DNA from: Polaromonas sp. AET17H-212
GTDB taxonomy: Bacteria > Pseudomonadota > Gammaproteobacteria > Burkholderiales > Burkholderiaceae_C
Direction of reading: 5' to 3'
Assembly (NCBI RefSeq): GCF_002379085.1
Contig: NZ_NBZW01000027.1
Span: 1-62,772, forward strand
DNA length: 62,772 nt
Shown: positions 43,147 to 52,642 of the stretch, one piece after another
Position numbering within the stretch: the first letter of the stretch is position 1
Layout: every line of letters begins with the position of its first letter
Made by a program: the position numbers and the translations under genes
Notes under the pieces: generated by a model
What the model was told of the DNA's origin: nothing
Databases searched by the model: none
What the model saw: only the letters and a program-made list of their open reading frames with translations

Positions 43147-45834
43147 GTGTCTGAAGGCATGACCCAACCCAAAGCGAGATTTCGTTGGCCCCATTTCGCT
43201 GCGTCGTCCTCCCAGGCGGTAGTCGAGGGGGGCCCCCCTGACCTGACGACGGCCACGGTTGCGCGGCGGGCGATTGCGCCCTTGTCCATGCGTGATCGGA
43301 TCGTGGCCATCGTTGCGCCGGCCGGCTATGGCAAGACGACATTGATGGGAGGATGGTTTCGCGCTTGCAAAGACGCCGACCCCGTGTGGGTGGGGCTCGA
43401 CGCTTCCTGGCGCGACCAGGTGTTCTTTGTGCGCTCTTTGTTGAATGCAGTCGGAGGTCCGTCGGAGCCTGTCGCGATGGGTGCCATCGACGCGACGGCG
43501 GCGGTCGAGAGCGGCTTGCTGGCGTTGTTGCAGGCCCTTGGCCAACGTCGTCGTCCCATGGTGCTGTTCTTCGACGATGTGCATGTGTTGCGTGGCAGCG
43601 AGAGCGCTCACACCCTGAGCCGTCTGTTGGTGGCGGCACCCGACTACTTGAGGTTCGTCGTTTGCGGCCGCGAAGGGATGGATTTCGATCTGGCCGTGCT
43701 GACCGCGCGCGGGCTGGTACGCTGGGTGACACAGCACGAGCTGAAGCTCGACGCGCAGGATGTGCGGGAACTGGTGCGGCGGCGCCGCCTGTCGGCCGGT
43801 GACGAAGAGGTTGAGCATATCGTCGGGATCACCGAGGGTTGGCCGGCATTGGTACAGCTTGCCCTCGCCAGCGGCGAGGGCGTACAGGAGGCCGCCGGGG
43901 GCAGCAGTAACTTGCTAATGGACAGCTTCGTTTACGAGAGCTTCTTCAAGGGCCTCGCGCCGGCCCGACGGCAGGCGCTGTTCGTGATGGCCGCCATTGG
44001 CGACTTCACGCTGCCGCTGCTGGTCGCGCTCGATGCGCCCGAGGGGGCGGAGGCGATCGCCGAAGGCGAGCAACTGGGCATCGTGCAGCGTCGGGGACGC
44101 GTGGCTGGCGAGCCGTTCTACGCCTTGCATGCGCTGGTGGCGGAGCGCGCACTGACGCGATTGGCCGACATGGGGCTGAGGCCTGTGTTTGTGCGCATAC
44201 TGCGAACGCGTTGTGCGCAATGGTGGCATGCCCGGGGCGAGGTCTACCGTGCGATCCGCGTGGCCCTGGAAGGTGATGACGCAAGGCTGGCGTCGGCTTA
44301 TCTGACCGGCTACGCGCGTCAACTGGTGCAGGGCGAGGGCCGGCACGAGACCTTCCTGGACCTGCTCGCGCAATTGGAATCACGCGGCGTGGAGCCAGAC
44401 TGCGCGCTGATGTTGCAAGCGGTGTGGGCGCTGGTGTTTTTGCGCCGCTATGCCGAGGCGGCAGCGTGGCTGACGCGCATTGAGCGGGCTTGTGGCAAGG
44501 GACAATCAGCCGGCGTTCGCTTGATCCTGCATACGACCGTCCTTCAGCGCGGCGTGATCGCCGGCCTGCGTGATAACGAGGCCGATGCCGAGGTCTTTGT
44601 GCGCCGGTGGCTGGCAGGGCCACCCGATCCGGACCCATTCCACTATGGAGCCGCACAAACGGTGCTGGCCTATGCGCACAAATGCAATGGACGCTTCGCC
44701 GAGGCTGCCCAGTCCTTGCGCGAGGCGCAAGTGAAGTTCGAGGAGGCTCCTTCACCTTACGGCCACATGTGGGTGCGGGTGATCTCGGCCGCCTCGCTGC
44801 TCAAGGCGGGGCGGCATCGTGATGCCCTGGCAGACAGCGCCTCGGCGCTGGCCGAAGAGCCAGCTTTCGCTCCCGGCGCCGCGGGCCTGGCGGCCATGCT
44901 GCGCGCGATCCGCGCGTTGCTGCTGTATGAACGCAACCAGTGCACTGACGCGATGGTGGAAGTGGAAGCGGCACTGCCACTGCTGCCGCACCAGGGCATT
45001 GTCGATGCGATGGTCGCGGGCTACGTGGCGGCGTCACGTCTGCAGGCGGCGCGGGGCGACATATCCGGTGCGCTCGATGCGGCGGCGGAGGGCGAGCGCG
45101 TGGGACTGGCGCGCGGCTTCGTGCGCCTGCAGCTCACGATGGTGGCCGAACGTGCGCTGCTGCTGTTGCGCGCCGGCGACGTCGAGGCGGCGCGACAAAT
45201 GGCCAACGATAATGGGTTGCTGCCGCAAGGACCGCAGACCAATCTGCACAGAGACAAGGCCGAGCGCCTCTGGGCCCGCCTCGATCTCGCGCAGGGGCGG
45301 CCCGATCTCGCTCTGCAATGGGTCGATTCCGGCATCGCCAGGGCGCGACGCAGCCACCAGCAGCACAAGCTGGCCGAGTTGTTGATGCTGCGCTCACTGG
45401 CGTTGGTGCGAACAGGAGATGCCGAGGGTGGGCACGACGCGGTGATGGAAAGCCTTCGCATCGCGGCATCGAACGGCTACGTGCGCCTGTACCTTGACGA
45501 AGGCCCCGAGTTGGAGAGCCTTTTGCGCCGCGTGGCTGACAAGCCGCAGAGTCCCACGCCGGCGTTTTTATACGCGCGAACGCTGCTGCTTGCCGCGGGC
45601 GCTGCATCTGCACGTCAGGATGCGGCGCCCGCGGACCAGGAGCGACCAACCGAGCGCGAACTGCAGATCCTTCGCCTGCTGGCAGATGGCCTGTCCAATG
45701 GCGAAGTGGCGGGTCGGCTTGTGTTGACCGAGGGCACGGTGAAATGGCATCTTCACAACATCTACGCGAAGCTGGGCGTGAAAAATCGCACGGGTGCTTT
45801 GCGCGAAGCTCGCACTCGGGCCTGGCTAGTTTGA
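43147..45834 (+). CDS. MalT-type LuxR-family ATP-dependent activator (LAL)
   Basis: An 895-residue protein counted from GTG 43147; ATG 43159 is an alternative. N-terminal STAND ATPase with Walker A APAGYGKT (57-64) and Walker B VLFFDDVH. The middle is a long TPR-like helical repeat sensor. The C-terminus is a LuxR helix-turn-helix (TERELQILRLLADGLSNGEVAGRLVLTEGTVKWHLHNIYAKL). Such regulators activate catabolic operons on binding an inducer and ATP. It sits between the aldolase genes and the oxidation genes and is the best local candidate to control them (inference). Confidence 0.88.
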   Translation: MSEGMTQPKARFRWPHFAASSSQAVVEGGPPDLTTATVARRAIAPLSMRDRIVAIVAPAGYGKTTLMGGWFRACKDADPVWVGLDASWRDQVFFVRSLLNAVGGPSEPVAMGAIDATAAVESGLLALLQALGQRRRPMVLFFDDVHVLRGSESAHTLSRLLVAAPDYLRFVVCGREGMDFDLAVLTARGLVRWVTQHELKLDAQDVRELVRRRRLSAGDEEVEHIVGITEGWPALVQLALASGEGVQEAAGGSSNLLMDSFVYESFFKGLAPARRQALFVMAAIGDFTLPLLVALDAPEGAEAIAEGEQLGIVQRRGRVAGEPFYALHALVAERALTRLADMGLRPVFVRILRTRCAQWWHARGEVYRAIRVALEGDDARLASAYLTGYARQLVQGEGRHETFLDLLAQLESRGVEPDCALMLQAVWALVFLRRYAEAAAWLTRIERACGKGQSAGVRLILHTTVLQRGVIAGLRDNEADAEVFVRRWLAGPPDPDPFHYGAAQTVLAYAHKCNGRFAEAAQSLREAQVKFEEAPSPYGHMWVRVISAASLLKAGRHRDALADSASALAEEPAFAPGAAGLAAMLRAIRALLLYERNQCTDAMVEVEAALPLLPHQGIVDAMVAGYVAASRLQAARGDISGALDAAAEGERVGLARGFVRLQLTMVAERALLLLRAGDVEAARQMANDNGLLPQGPQTNLHRDKAERLWARLDLAQGRPDLALQWVDSGIARARRSHQQHKLAELLMLRSLALVRTGDAEGGHDAVMESLRIAASNGYVRLYLDEGPELESLLRRVADKPQSPTPAFLYARTLLLAAGAASARQDAAPADQERPTERELQILRLLADGLSNGEVAGRLVLTEGTVKWHLHNIYAKLGVKNRTGALREARTRAWLV

Positions 45835-45882
45835 TGGGGCTTGCTTTTGCGGCATTCATTGAATATGTTTACCGCAAATCTT

Positions 45883-47523
45883 TTAGACCCCCGGCAGCCG
45901 GTGGTCCTTGAACTGCTCACGCAACTGGTTCTTCAGCATCTTGCCAGTGGCGCCGATGGGGATGGCCTCGACGAACACCACGTCGTCAGGCACCCACCAG
46001 GAGGCGACCTTGCCTTTGTAGTGTTCAATCAGCGCTTCGCGGGTGACCTCCGCGCCCGGCTTGCGCACTACCACCAGCAAGGGCCGTTCATCCCATTTCG
46101 GGTGCGGCACGGCGATGGCCGCTGCCATCGCCACCGCCGGGTGCGCCATGGCGACGTTTTCCAGGTCGATCGAGCCGATCCACTCGCCGCCGGACTTGAT
46201 CACGTCCTTGCTGCGATCCGTGATCTGCATGTAGCCGTCGGCGTCGATCGTGGCCACGTCGCCGGTGGGGAACCACTGCGCGCCGGTCGTGTCGCTCACC
46301 AGGGGTTTGGCGCCATCAGGGCCGAAGTAGCTCTGGACTACCCAAGGGCCACGCACCAGCAGATCGCCCGGCGTCTTGCCGTCCCAGGGGACGTCGGCCC
46401 CCTGCGGATCGACGATGCGCATGTCCACGCCGAACACGACCTTGCCTTGCTTGGCGAGCAGCGCATGCTGTTCGTCCAGTGGCAGGGACAGGTGTTTCTG
46501 CTTCAGCCGGCTGACCGTGCCCAGGGGCGACATCTCCGTCATGCCCCAGGCGTGGATGACTTCAATGCCATGGTTATCTTCAAAGGCTCGCATCATGCTT
46601 GGCGGCACGGCCGAGCCACCGATGATGGTGCGCTTCAAGGGGGCGAGGCTGAGCGCGTTCTGCTCGGCGTGCTGGAGCATGCCGAGCCAGATCGTGGGCA
46701 CGCCGGCCGCAAACGACACCTGCTCGGTGGTAATCAGCTCGTGCAGCGACTTGCCGTCCAGCGCGGCCCCCGGCAGCACCAGCTTGGCGCCGACCATCGC
46801 GCAACTGTAGGGCAGGCCCCAGGCATTGGCGTGAAACATCGGCACCACCGGCATCACGCAGTCGCGCGATGAGATGGAGATCGCGTCCGGCATGAGCGAG
46901 GCATAGGTGTGCAGCATCGTCGAGCGATGGCTGTAGAGAACGCCCTTGGGGTTGCCGGTGGTACCCGAGGTGTAGCACAGCGACGAGGCGGTGTTCTCGT
47001 CGAAAGTGGGCCATGCGAAGTCGGGCTTGTGCGCCGAGATCAGGTCTTCGTAGCACAGCAGATTGGACAACTTGCTCGCCGGCATCTTGTCCTTGTCGAT
47101 CATCGCGACAAAGTGACGTACCGTCTTGCAGCGCCCCGCCACGGCCTCGACCAGGGGCAGGAAGGTCAGGTCAAAGAACAGCACCTGATCCTCGGCATGG
47201 TCGAGGATGTAGAGCAACTGGTCCGGGTGCAGGCGCGGGTTGAGGGTGTGCAGCACCGAACCGCTGCCGGAGGCGGCGAAATACAGTTCCAGGTGCCGGT
47301 AGCCGTTCCAGGCCAGCGTGGCGACGCGCTGCGAAGCTTTCACACCGAGATTGCCGAGCGCATGGGCCATCTGGCGCGCGCGGTCGTGCAATTGCGCATA
47401 GGTGATGCGGTGGATGTCGCCTTCGACGCGGCGCGAGACGATGGGCACATCGCCGCTATGGCGTGCCGCATGGGTGATGAGTGAGGAAATGAGCAGGGGG
47501 GCGCTCATCATTTGACCGTTCAT
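45883..47523 (-). CDS. AMP-forming fatty-acyl-CoA synthetase (DmdB/medium-chain type)
   Basis: A 546-residue ligase starting [11 protein letters not shown] at 47523 with AAGGAGAC immediately upstream. P-loop [20 protein letters not shown]5 [12 protein letters not shown]8 [15 protein letters not shown], and catalytic lysine in [12 protein letters not shown]. It resembles medium-chain and 3-methylmercaptopropionyl-CoA ligases. It is the last gene of a leftward set after ALDH and the GMC enzyme. It would therefore activate the acid produced by them from the primary alcohol. Confidence 0.87.
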   Translation of the reverse strand: MNGQMMSAPLLISSLITHAARHSGDVPIVSRRVEGDIHRITYAQLHDRARQMAHALGNLGVKASQRVATLAWNGYRHLELYFAASGSGSVLHTLNPRLHPDQLLYILDHAEDQVLFFDLTFLPLVEAVAGRCKTVRHFVAMIDKDKMPASKLSNLLCYEDLISAHKPDFAWPTFDENTASSLCYTSGTTGNPKGVLYSHRSTMLHTYASLMPDAISISSRDCVMPVVPMFHANAWGLPYSCAMVGAKLVLPGAALDGKSLHELITTEQVSFAAGVPTIWLGMLQHAEQNALSLAPLKRTIIGGSAVPPSMMRAFEDNHGIEVIHAWGMTEMSPLGTVSRLKQKHLSLPLDEQHALLAKQGKVVFGVDMRIVDPQGADVPWDGKTPGDLLVRGPWVVQSYFGPDGAKPLVSDTTGAQWFPTGDVATIDADGYMQITDRSKDVIKSGGEWIGSIDLENVAMAHPAVAMAAAIAVPHPKWDERPLLVVVRKPGAEVTREALIEHYKGKVASWWVPDDVVFVEAIPIGATGKMLKNQLREQFKDHRLPGV

Positions 47524-47632
47524 GAAGTCTCCTTGGATTTTTTGGTTAAGGCTAAATCCGGCCACTGGCCGGGTATCGTGATGAGAGGTGCCATAGCGCC
47601 TCTGCGGGGTGGTGACTTTTATGCGAATGAAT

Positions 47633-49231
47633 CTACTGAAGTTTGTGGCTTGACAGGATGGCCCGCGCACACTTCTCGCCGATCACCATGCAAGGGGCAT
47701 TGGTGTTGCCGCCGATAACCGTAGGCATGATCGATGCGTCGGCGACACGCAGGCCCGAAAGCCCGTGCACCCGCAACTGCGCATCGACCACGGCCATGTC
47801 GTCATTGCCCATCTTGCAACTGCCGACCGGGTGGTAAATGGTTTCCGCACTGCGCCGGATGTAGGCCCGCAGATCCTTGTCGCTGCGCACGCCGGCACCC
47901 GGCGCCACTTCGCCGCCATTGATGTCGTGGAAGGCCTTGGCCTCAAAGATGCGTCGTGCAAGTTTCAGGCCACGCAGCATCTCGTCCCAGTCGTCGGCAT
48001 GGCTCAGGTAGTTGGGCTGAATCATCGGTGCGGCCAGCGGATCGGCGCTTTTGAGGCCGATGAAACCACGGCTTTGGGGGCGCAACTGGCACATGTGCAA
48101 GGTGGCGCCGTAGCCGGGGGCCAGGTCACGGCCATGGTTTCGCAGGTAGGTCGGCAGGAAGTGAAATTGCACCTCTGGCAGCGCCGATTGTGGCGAGAGC
48201 CTGGCGAAACCCCCTGTCTCGGCCACGTTGCTGGACAGGAAGCCTTCGCGCTTGCGCCAGTATTGCCAGAGCCCGGCAAGTGCTTTCGGCAGGAAACCAG
48301 GCGCGACACCAATCGCCTGCTTGCTGCGGTCGCGGATCATCACCGTCACGTCGAGATGGTCCTGCAGGTTCTGGCCCACGCCCTGCAGGTCGGCGACCAG
48401 GTCGATGCCCAGGCCCGTCAATTGCTGCCTGGGTCCGACACCCGACAGCAGCAGCAGCTGCGGTGAATTGATGGCGCCGCCGCTCAGCACGATTTCACGT
48501 TCGGCCTCGATGCGCTGGCGTTCGCCTTTGCGTTCGATCTCGACCCCCACGGCCTGTTTGCCCGAGAAGAGGATGCGTGTGACATGGGCACCGGTGAGCA
48601 CGGTCAGGTTCGGCCGGTCCATGACAGGGTGCAGGAAGGCCCGAGCGCTGCTCCAGCGTTCCCCGTTCTTCTGGGTCACCTGGTGAGGCCCCGCACCTTC
48701 CTGTTGCGCGCCGTTGAAGTCCATGTTGCGCGGAATGCCGCATTGCACGGCGGCGTCGATGAAGCGGCTCGACAACGGGTTGGGCGAGCGTACATCGGCA
48801 ACGTTCAGTGGTCCATTTGTTCTGTGGTAGGTCGAGACACCGCGCTCGTTATTCTCATGTTCCATAAAGATCGGCAGCAGATCCTTGTAGGCCCATCCGG
48901 CGTTTCCCGCTGCTGCCCATGCGTCGTAATCAGCCTGTTGCCCGCGCATGTAGACCATGGCATTGATCGAGCTGCTACCCCCGATTGTTTTTCCCCGTGG
49001 CCAGTACAGGCGACGACCTTCGAGTTCGGCTTGTGGTTCGGTGTCGAAATACCAGTTGTACTTGCGGGTGGCGAGCAAGCCCACGAGGCCCATGGGCGTG
49101 CGGATCAGCGGTGAGTCGTCGGACCGTCCCGCTTCGAGCAGGCACACGCGGTTCGACGGATCCGCGCTCAATCGGTTGGCCAAGACACAGCCGGCCGAAC
49201 CGGCGCCCACGATGATGTAATCGAATTTCAA
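47633..49231 (-). CDS. GMC-family FAD alcohol dehydrogenase (AlkJ/choline-dehydrogenase-like)
   Basis: A 532-residue GMC oxidoreductase with the ADP-binding GAGSAGCVLANRL, GMC signature 1 (GKTIGGSSSINAMVYMRG), signature 2 (GGAINSPQLLLLSGVGP), and the active-site histidines in HPVGSCKMG and GGNTNAP. AlkJ-type enzymes oxidise aliphatic alcohols to aldehydes and pass electrons to the respiratory chain. With ALDH upstream and the acyl-CoA ligase downstream it completes an alcohol-to-acyl-CoA cassette that overlaps in function with the quinohaemoprotein dehydrogenase at 54519. Confidence 0.88.
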   Translation of the reverse strand: MKFDYIIVGAGSAGCVLANRLSADPSNRVCLLEAGRSDDSPLIRTPMGLVGLLATRKYNWYFDTEPQAELEGRRLYWPRGKTIGGSSSINAMVYMRGQQADYDAWAAAGNAGWAYKDLLPIFMEHENNERGVSTYHRTNGPLNVADVRSPNPLSSRFIDAAVQCGIPRNMDFNGAQQEGAGPHQVTQKNGERWSSARAFLHPVMDRPNLTVLTGAHVTRILFSGKQAVGVEIERKGERQRIEAEREIVLSGGAINSPQLLLLSGVGPRQQLTGLGIDLVADLQGVGQNLQDHLDVTVMIRDRSKQAIGVAPGFLPKALAGLWQYWRKREGFLSSNVAETGGFARLSPQSALPEVQFHFLPTYLRNHGRDLAPGYGATLHMCQLRPQSRGFIGLKSADPLAAPMIQPNYLSHADDWDEMLRGLKLARRIFEAKAFHDINGGEVAPGAGVRSDKDLRAYIRRSAETIYHPVGSCKMGNDDMAVVDAQLRVHGLSGLRVADASIMPTVIGGNTNAPCMVIGEKCARAILSSHKLQ

Positions 49232-49297
49232 GATTTGTCCCTATGCGATTCAGAGAAAAAAGAAATGCACCAGGCTAGCTCGGTGCAACCGAGGCCA

Positions 49298-50749
49298 TCA
49301 GACCAGACGCAGCGTCCAGTTGATCAGCCGTCGCGACAGATGGGTGTAGGGCGGGTAGAAGGTGGAGGCCAGCAACAGCCAGGTCTTGACGACCGCGCGC
49401 TCATGGCTGAAGGCCTTGAACCCGTAGATCCCGTGTGCGCTGCCCAAGCCGGAGTTGTTGACACCGCCAAAGGGCAGGCGGCCATGCAGGAACTGCACGA
49501 CGCTGTGGTTGACGCAGGCACCGCCCGAACTCGTCTCGCGCAGCACCTTGTCGGCGACCTTGTGGTTCTTCGTCCAGATGTACAGCGCGAGCGGCTTGGG
49601 CTGGTCGTTGATCTTGGTTATGACTTCGTCGAGATCGCGGTAAGCAATGACGGGCAGCAACGGGCCGAAAATTTCCTCCTGCATGATCTTTGCATCCGGG
49701 CTGACGTTGTCGATCAAGGAGGGCGCGACGAACTGGCGATCTGTCTGGTGCTGGCCACCGGCCAGCAGTCTGGCACCTTTTTCAAGTGCGTCATCCAGCA
49801 GTCCGACGATGCGCTTGGCATGGCGCTCATTGACGATGTGCGCCAGGTGAGGGCTGGTGCGCACGGCATCTCCTTCACCGTAGGCTTTGGCCAGGGCTTG
49901 GCGGCAGTGCTCTACAAAAACATCCTTGACCGATTCGTGGACGTAGACGTGATCCGGCGCAATACAGGTCTGGCCGCTGTTGGTGCATTTGGACCACATC
50001 AGGTTGGCCGCCGCGGCCTTCAGGTCCGCCGTGGCGTCAACGATGGTGGGGCTCTTGCCGCCCAGCTCCAGGGTCACGCTGGTCAGGTGCTTGGCCGCCG
50101 CGGCCATCACCACGCGGCCAATCGCCGGCGAGCCGGTAAAGAAGATGTGATCGAAGGGCAGATCCAGCAGCGCCTGCGAGACCGACGCGTCGCCCTGGAA
50201 CAGGGCCACCTCGTCTTCGGGAAACACCTCGCGCACGATCTCCGCCATCAGCGCCGACAGGTGGGGTGTCATCTCCGAGGGTTTGAGAATGGCCGTGTTG
50301 CCGGCGGCGATGGCCGAGATCAGTGGGCCGAAGGTCAGGTTGACGGGATAGTTCCACGGCGAGATGATCAGGCAGCGGCCCTTGGGCTCGCACTGCACGT
50401 AGCTTGACGTGCCAAACATCAGCAGGGTCGGGAAAACCTTGTTCGGCTTCATCCAGCGGCGCAGATGGCGACGCGCATCGTTGGCTTCGGCCACGATGGG
50501 TAAAATTTCGGTCAGGTCGACCTCGGCGGCCGGTTTGCCGAAGTCCAGTGCGCCAGCGCGCTGAATGTCGGCCTGGCGCGCCAGGACGGCCCGCTTCAGG
50601 CGGTCGATCTTGTCGAGCCGCTGCGCGGCGGTTGATTGACGAAGCCGTAAGGCCGTCTCACGCTGCGCGGCGAAGATGCGGTCTATTTCCGGTTGTCCCG
50701 CCGGTTCGTCGGGGTTGACAAGCCGCATGGCATTGGAAGTCACCTTCAT
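49298..50749 (-). CDS. Aldehyde dehydrogenase (class 3/coniferyl- or fatty-aldehyde type)
   Basis: A 483-residue NAD(P)-dependent aldehyde dehydrogenase. The catalytic Cys is in NSGQTCIAPD, the Glu in LELGGKSP, and the nucleotide loop is FFTGSPAIGR. The start at 50749 (MKVTSNAM) is supported by AGGAG seven bases upstream. The C-terminus (WLLLASTFYPP, then RRLINWTLRLV) is an amphipathic/hydrophobic tail suggesting membrane association, as in alkane-derived fatty aldehyde dehydrogenases. It is divergent from the copper monooxygenase operon across a 234-base regulatory gap. Confidence 0.88.
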   Translation of the reverse strand: MKVTSNAMRLVNPDEPAGQPEIDRIFAAQRETALRLRQSTAAQRLDKIDRLKRAVLARQADIQRAGALDFGKPAAEVDLTEILPIVAEANDARRHLRRWMKPNKVFPTLLMFGTSSYVQCEPKGRCLIISPWNYPVNLTFGPLISAIAAGNTAILKPSEMTPHLSALMAEIVREVFPEDEVALFQGDASVSQALLDLPFDHIFFTGSPAIGRVVMAAAAKHLTSVTLELGGKSPTIVDATADLKAAAANLMWSKCTNSGQTCIAPDHVYVHESVKDVFVEHCRQALAKAYGEGDAVRTSPHLAHIVNERHAKRIVGLLDDALEKGARLLAGGQHQTDRQFVAPSLIDNVSPDAKIMQEEIFGPLLPVIAYRDLDEVITKINDQPKPLALYIWTKNHKVADKVLRETSSGGACVNHSVVQFLHGRLPFGGVNNSGLGSAHGIYGFKAFSHERAVVKTWLLLASTFYPPYTHLSRRLINWTLRLV

Positions 50750-50834
50750 TTCTGTCTCCTGCATTTTATTTTGGTCTCGTATCACGTCGATTCGAGGTCG
50801 AAGTAAGTCTATTGAGATGCGCCATGGAAATCAC

Positions 50835-50850
50835 CCTAACGAAAGTTAGG
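50835..50850. promoter_or_regulatory. Palindrome in the divergent ALDH/Cu-monooxygenase control region
   Basis: A perfect inverted repeat, CCTAAC-GAAA-GTTAGG, sits between the divergent starts at 50749 and 50984. It is a plausible operator for coordinate control of the ALDH-GMC-ligase and monooxygenase operons. A short direct repeat, ATTCACACG twice (50951-50968), lies just upstream of the monooxygenase ribosome site. No convincing sigma-70 or sigma-54 promoter could be assigned by eye. Confidence 0.45.
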
Positions 50851-50983
50851 TGCAACGTCGTGTGCTTCGATCTACCATTCTTCGAGTGTTGGCGCAAAGC
50901 TGGCCGAGCCTCTTTCTTGCAAGTGGGTGGAGGCTAAGTGATTACCCTTAATTCACACGATTCACACGACAGGAGACATGACA

Positions 50984-51793
50984 ATGAAAACAGTTTCAAT
51001 TCAAGGTGCCGGGGGCATGCGGGTAGCCGGCGGCGAGGGAAAATCCTCCCGGGAGAAAATAGGTGCTCCGTGGGCCAAATTCTTTTTGGCGCTGCTTGCG
51101 TTCGCGGTGCTCTATACCGGCTATCGCATCTACTCCGAGGCGTCGGCGTTCACATACGGGCTCGACTATTTCAGCCACGAGTTCGATGTTTACTGGATGC
51201 GTCTGCTGTACGGACAGTTGCTGCTGATTGGCGCGCTGGGAACCGGGGCTCTGGTGTATCTATGGCGTACCCGTGAGCGGGATTTTTCCCGGATCGGGCC
51301 ACGAGAGGAGGTGCGGCGCCTGTTCGTGCTGATGGCGCTCATTTTGCTGTTCGCCATCATGTTTTATGTGACCGGTTCGATCTACACGGAGGCCGATGCA
51401 GCCTGGCACCAGGTGACGATCCGGGATACTGATTTCACCCCCACCCACATTGGTCTGTTTTATTTCTGCGTGCCCTTGCTGGTGTTTTGGGGCTTCATCT
51501 CGTTCGCCTACGCTCACACGCGCATCCCGCTCTTTGGCAATCGCATTTCGCTGCCGTTCGCGATCATCGTCGCCGGCGCTTTCATGATCATGCCCAATGT
51601 GGGATTCAACGAGTGGGGTCACACTTTCTTCTATGCAGAGGAGTTGTTCGCCGCGCCGATTCACTATGGCTTTGTGTTGCTGGGCTGGTCTACGTTTGCG
51701 GCTGGTGGATTGCTCCTGCAGATACTGGGTCGCGTGGCCGAGCTGACGAAGCAGTCGGTGTCGCCGCAAGCCGAGCTTCAAGCGGCTCACTGA
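50984..51793 (+). CDS. Copper membrane monooxygenase subunit C (PmoC/AmoC/HmoC-like)
   Basis: A 269-residue integral-membrane protein with about six helices. The start at 50984 has AGGAG at ideal spacing; an ATG six bases earlier is too close. Asp138, His142 and His155 reproduce the D-x3-H-x12-H copper site of methanotroph PmoC. Asn209, His213 and His227 reproduce the second site (Asn227/His231/His245 in Methylococcus). Both are therefore intact. It is the first gene of a C-A-B operon, the standard order. Substrate is unknown; a short- or medium-chain hydrocarbon is more likely than methane given the neighbours. Confidence 0.93.
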   Translation: MKTVSIQGAGGMRVAGGEGKSSREKIGAPWAKFFLALLAFAVLYTGYRIYSEASAFTYGLDYFSHEFDVYWMRLLYGQLLLIGALGTGALVYLWRTRERDFSRIGPREEVRRLFVLMALILLFAIMFYVTGSIYTEADAAWHQVTIRDTDFTPTHIGLFYFCVPLLVFWGFISFAYAHTRIPLFGNRISLPFAIIVAGAFMIMPNVGFNEWGHTFFYAEELFAAPIHYGFVLLGWSTFAAGGLLLQILGRVAELTKQSVSPQAELQAAH

Positions 51794-51879
51794 TACGCCT
51801 TTCCGGGTAAATGCATCGGGGCTAGGTCTCGATGACAAGCTGTGCGCTTGACCTCCCAATTTATTTCTGGAGACTTTGA

Positions 51880-52632
51880 ATGTCCGTTTTGACTCCGGCT
51901 GAGGCCGCCTTTAGCCCGCAGGAAGCGGCCCGCGTTGATGCCCAGGTTGACTGGGTGGTCATTCCGCTCTTTGTGGTGCTTCTGGGGTCCGTATTCGCCT
52001 TCCAGTTTGCCTTGCTGGTGGGGGACTGGGATTACTGGATCGATTGGCGGGACCGCCGTTATTGGCCGCTGGTCACGCCCTTGGTGCTGGTTATTCTGCC
52101 CGGCGTATTTGGATATGCCTTTTGGCATTTGCTGCGCATACCTCTGGGTGCGACGCTGAGCATTATCGGGTTGACGCTGACGGGCTGGTTGAGCCGGTAC
52201 TTGAACTTTCATGAGTTCGCGGGTTTTCCGATGAACATGGTGCTGCCGTCGACTTTCATTGGCGTGGGTCTACTGATCGATTGCACCTTGCTGCTTACGC
52301 GCAGCTGGTTTTTCACGGGGATTTTTGCTGGCTTTCTTTCGGGGCTGCTTCTGTACCCAATGAACTGGCCACTGCTGGCTCCGTTCATGGTGCCGGTCGA
52401 AATGCACGGCACGCTGATGACGGTGGCGGACGTGATGGGTTTTGAGTACATCCGCACTGCCATGCCCGAATATGTGCGCATCATCGAGCAGAGTACTTTG
52501 AGGACATTCGGCGATGCAGTCACACCGCTGACGGCGGTTTTTGCTGGCTTCCTGACCATATTGAGCCTCTGGTTCTGGGCCTGGGTTGGCTCACTCGGTG
52601 TCAAGGCCGTGTGGCTGCGAAAAGTTGTTTAA
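51880..52632 (+). CDS. Copper membrane monooxygenase subunit A (PmoA/AmoA/HmoA-like)
   Basis: A 250-residue polytopic membrane protein with the family hallmarks GDWDYWIDWRDRRYWPLV (about 48-65) and FEYIRTAMPEYVRIIEQ with STLRTFG (about 187-210). The soluble tail is short. Divergence from methanotroph PmoA around the middle helices suggests a non-methane branch of the family. It lies 86 bases after subunit C. Confidence 0.93.
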   Translation: MSVLTPAEAAFSPQEAARVDAQVDWVVIPLFVVLLGSVFAFQFALLVGDWDYWIDWRDRRYWPLVTPLVLVILPGVFGYAFWHLLRIPLGATLSIIGLTLTGWLSRYLNFHEFAGFPMNMVLPSTFIGVGLLIDCTLLLTRSWFFTGIFAGFLSGLLLYPMNWPLLAPFMVPVEMHGTLMTVADVMGFEYIRTAMPEYVRIIEQSTLRTFGDAVTPLTAVFAGFLTILSLWFWAWVGSLGVKAVWLRKVV

Positions 52633-52642
52633 GGAAGAGGTC

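Noticed and set aside
50898..50930. Sigma-54-like promoter (TGGC ... TTGC) upstream of the monooxygenase
   Set aside because: The GG-to-GC spacing is about five bases too long for sigma-54 binding.
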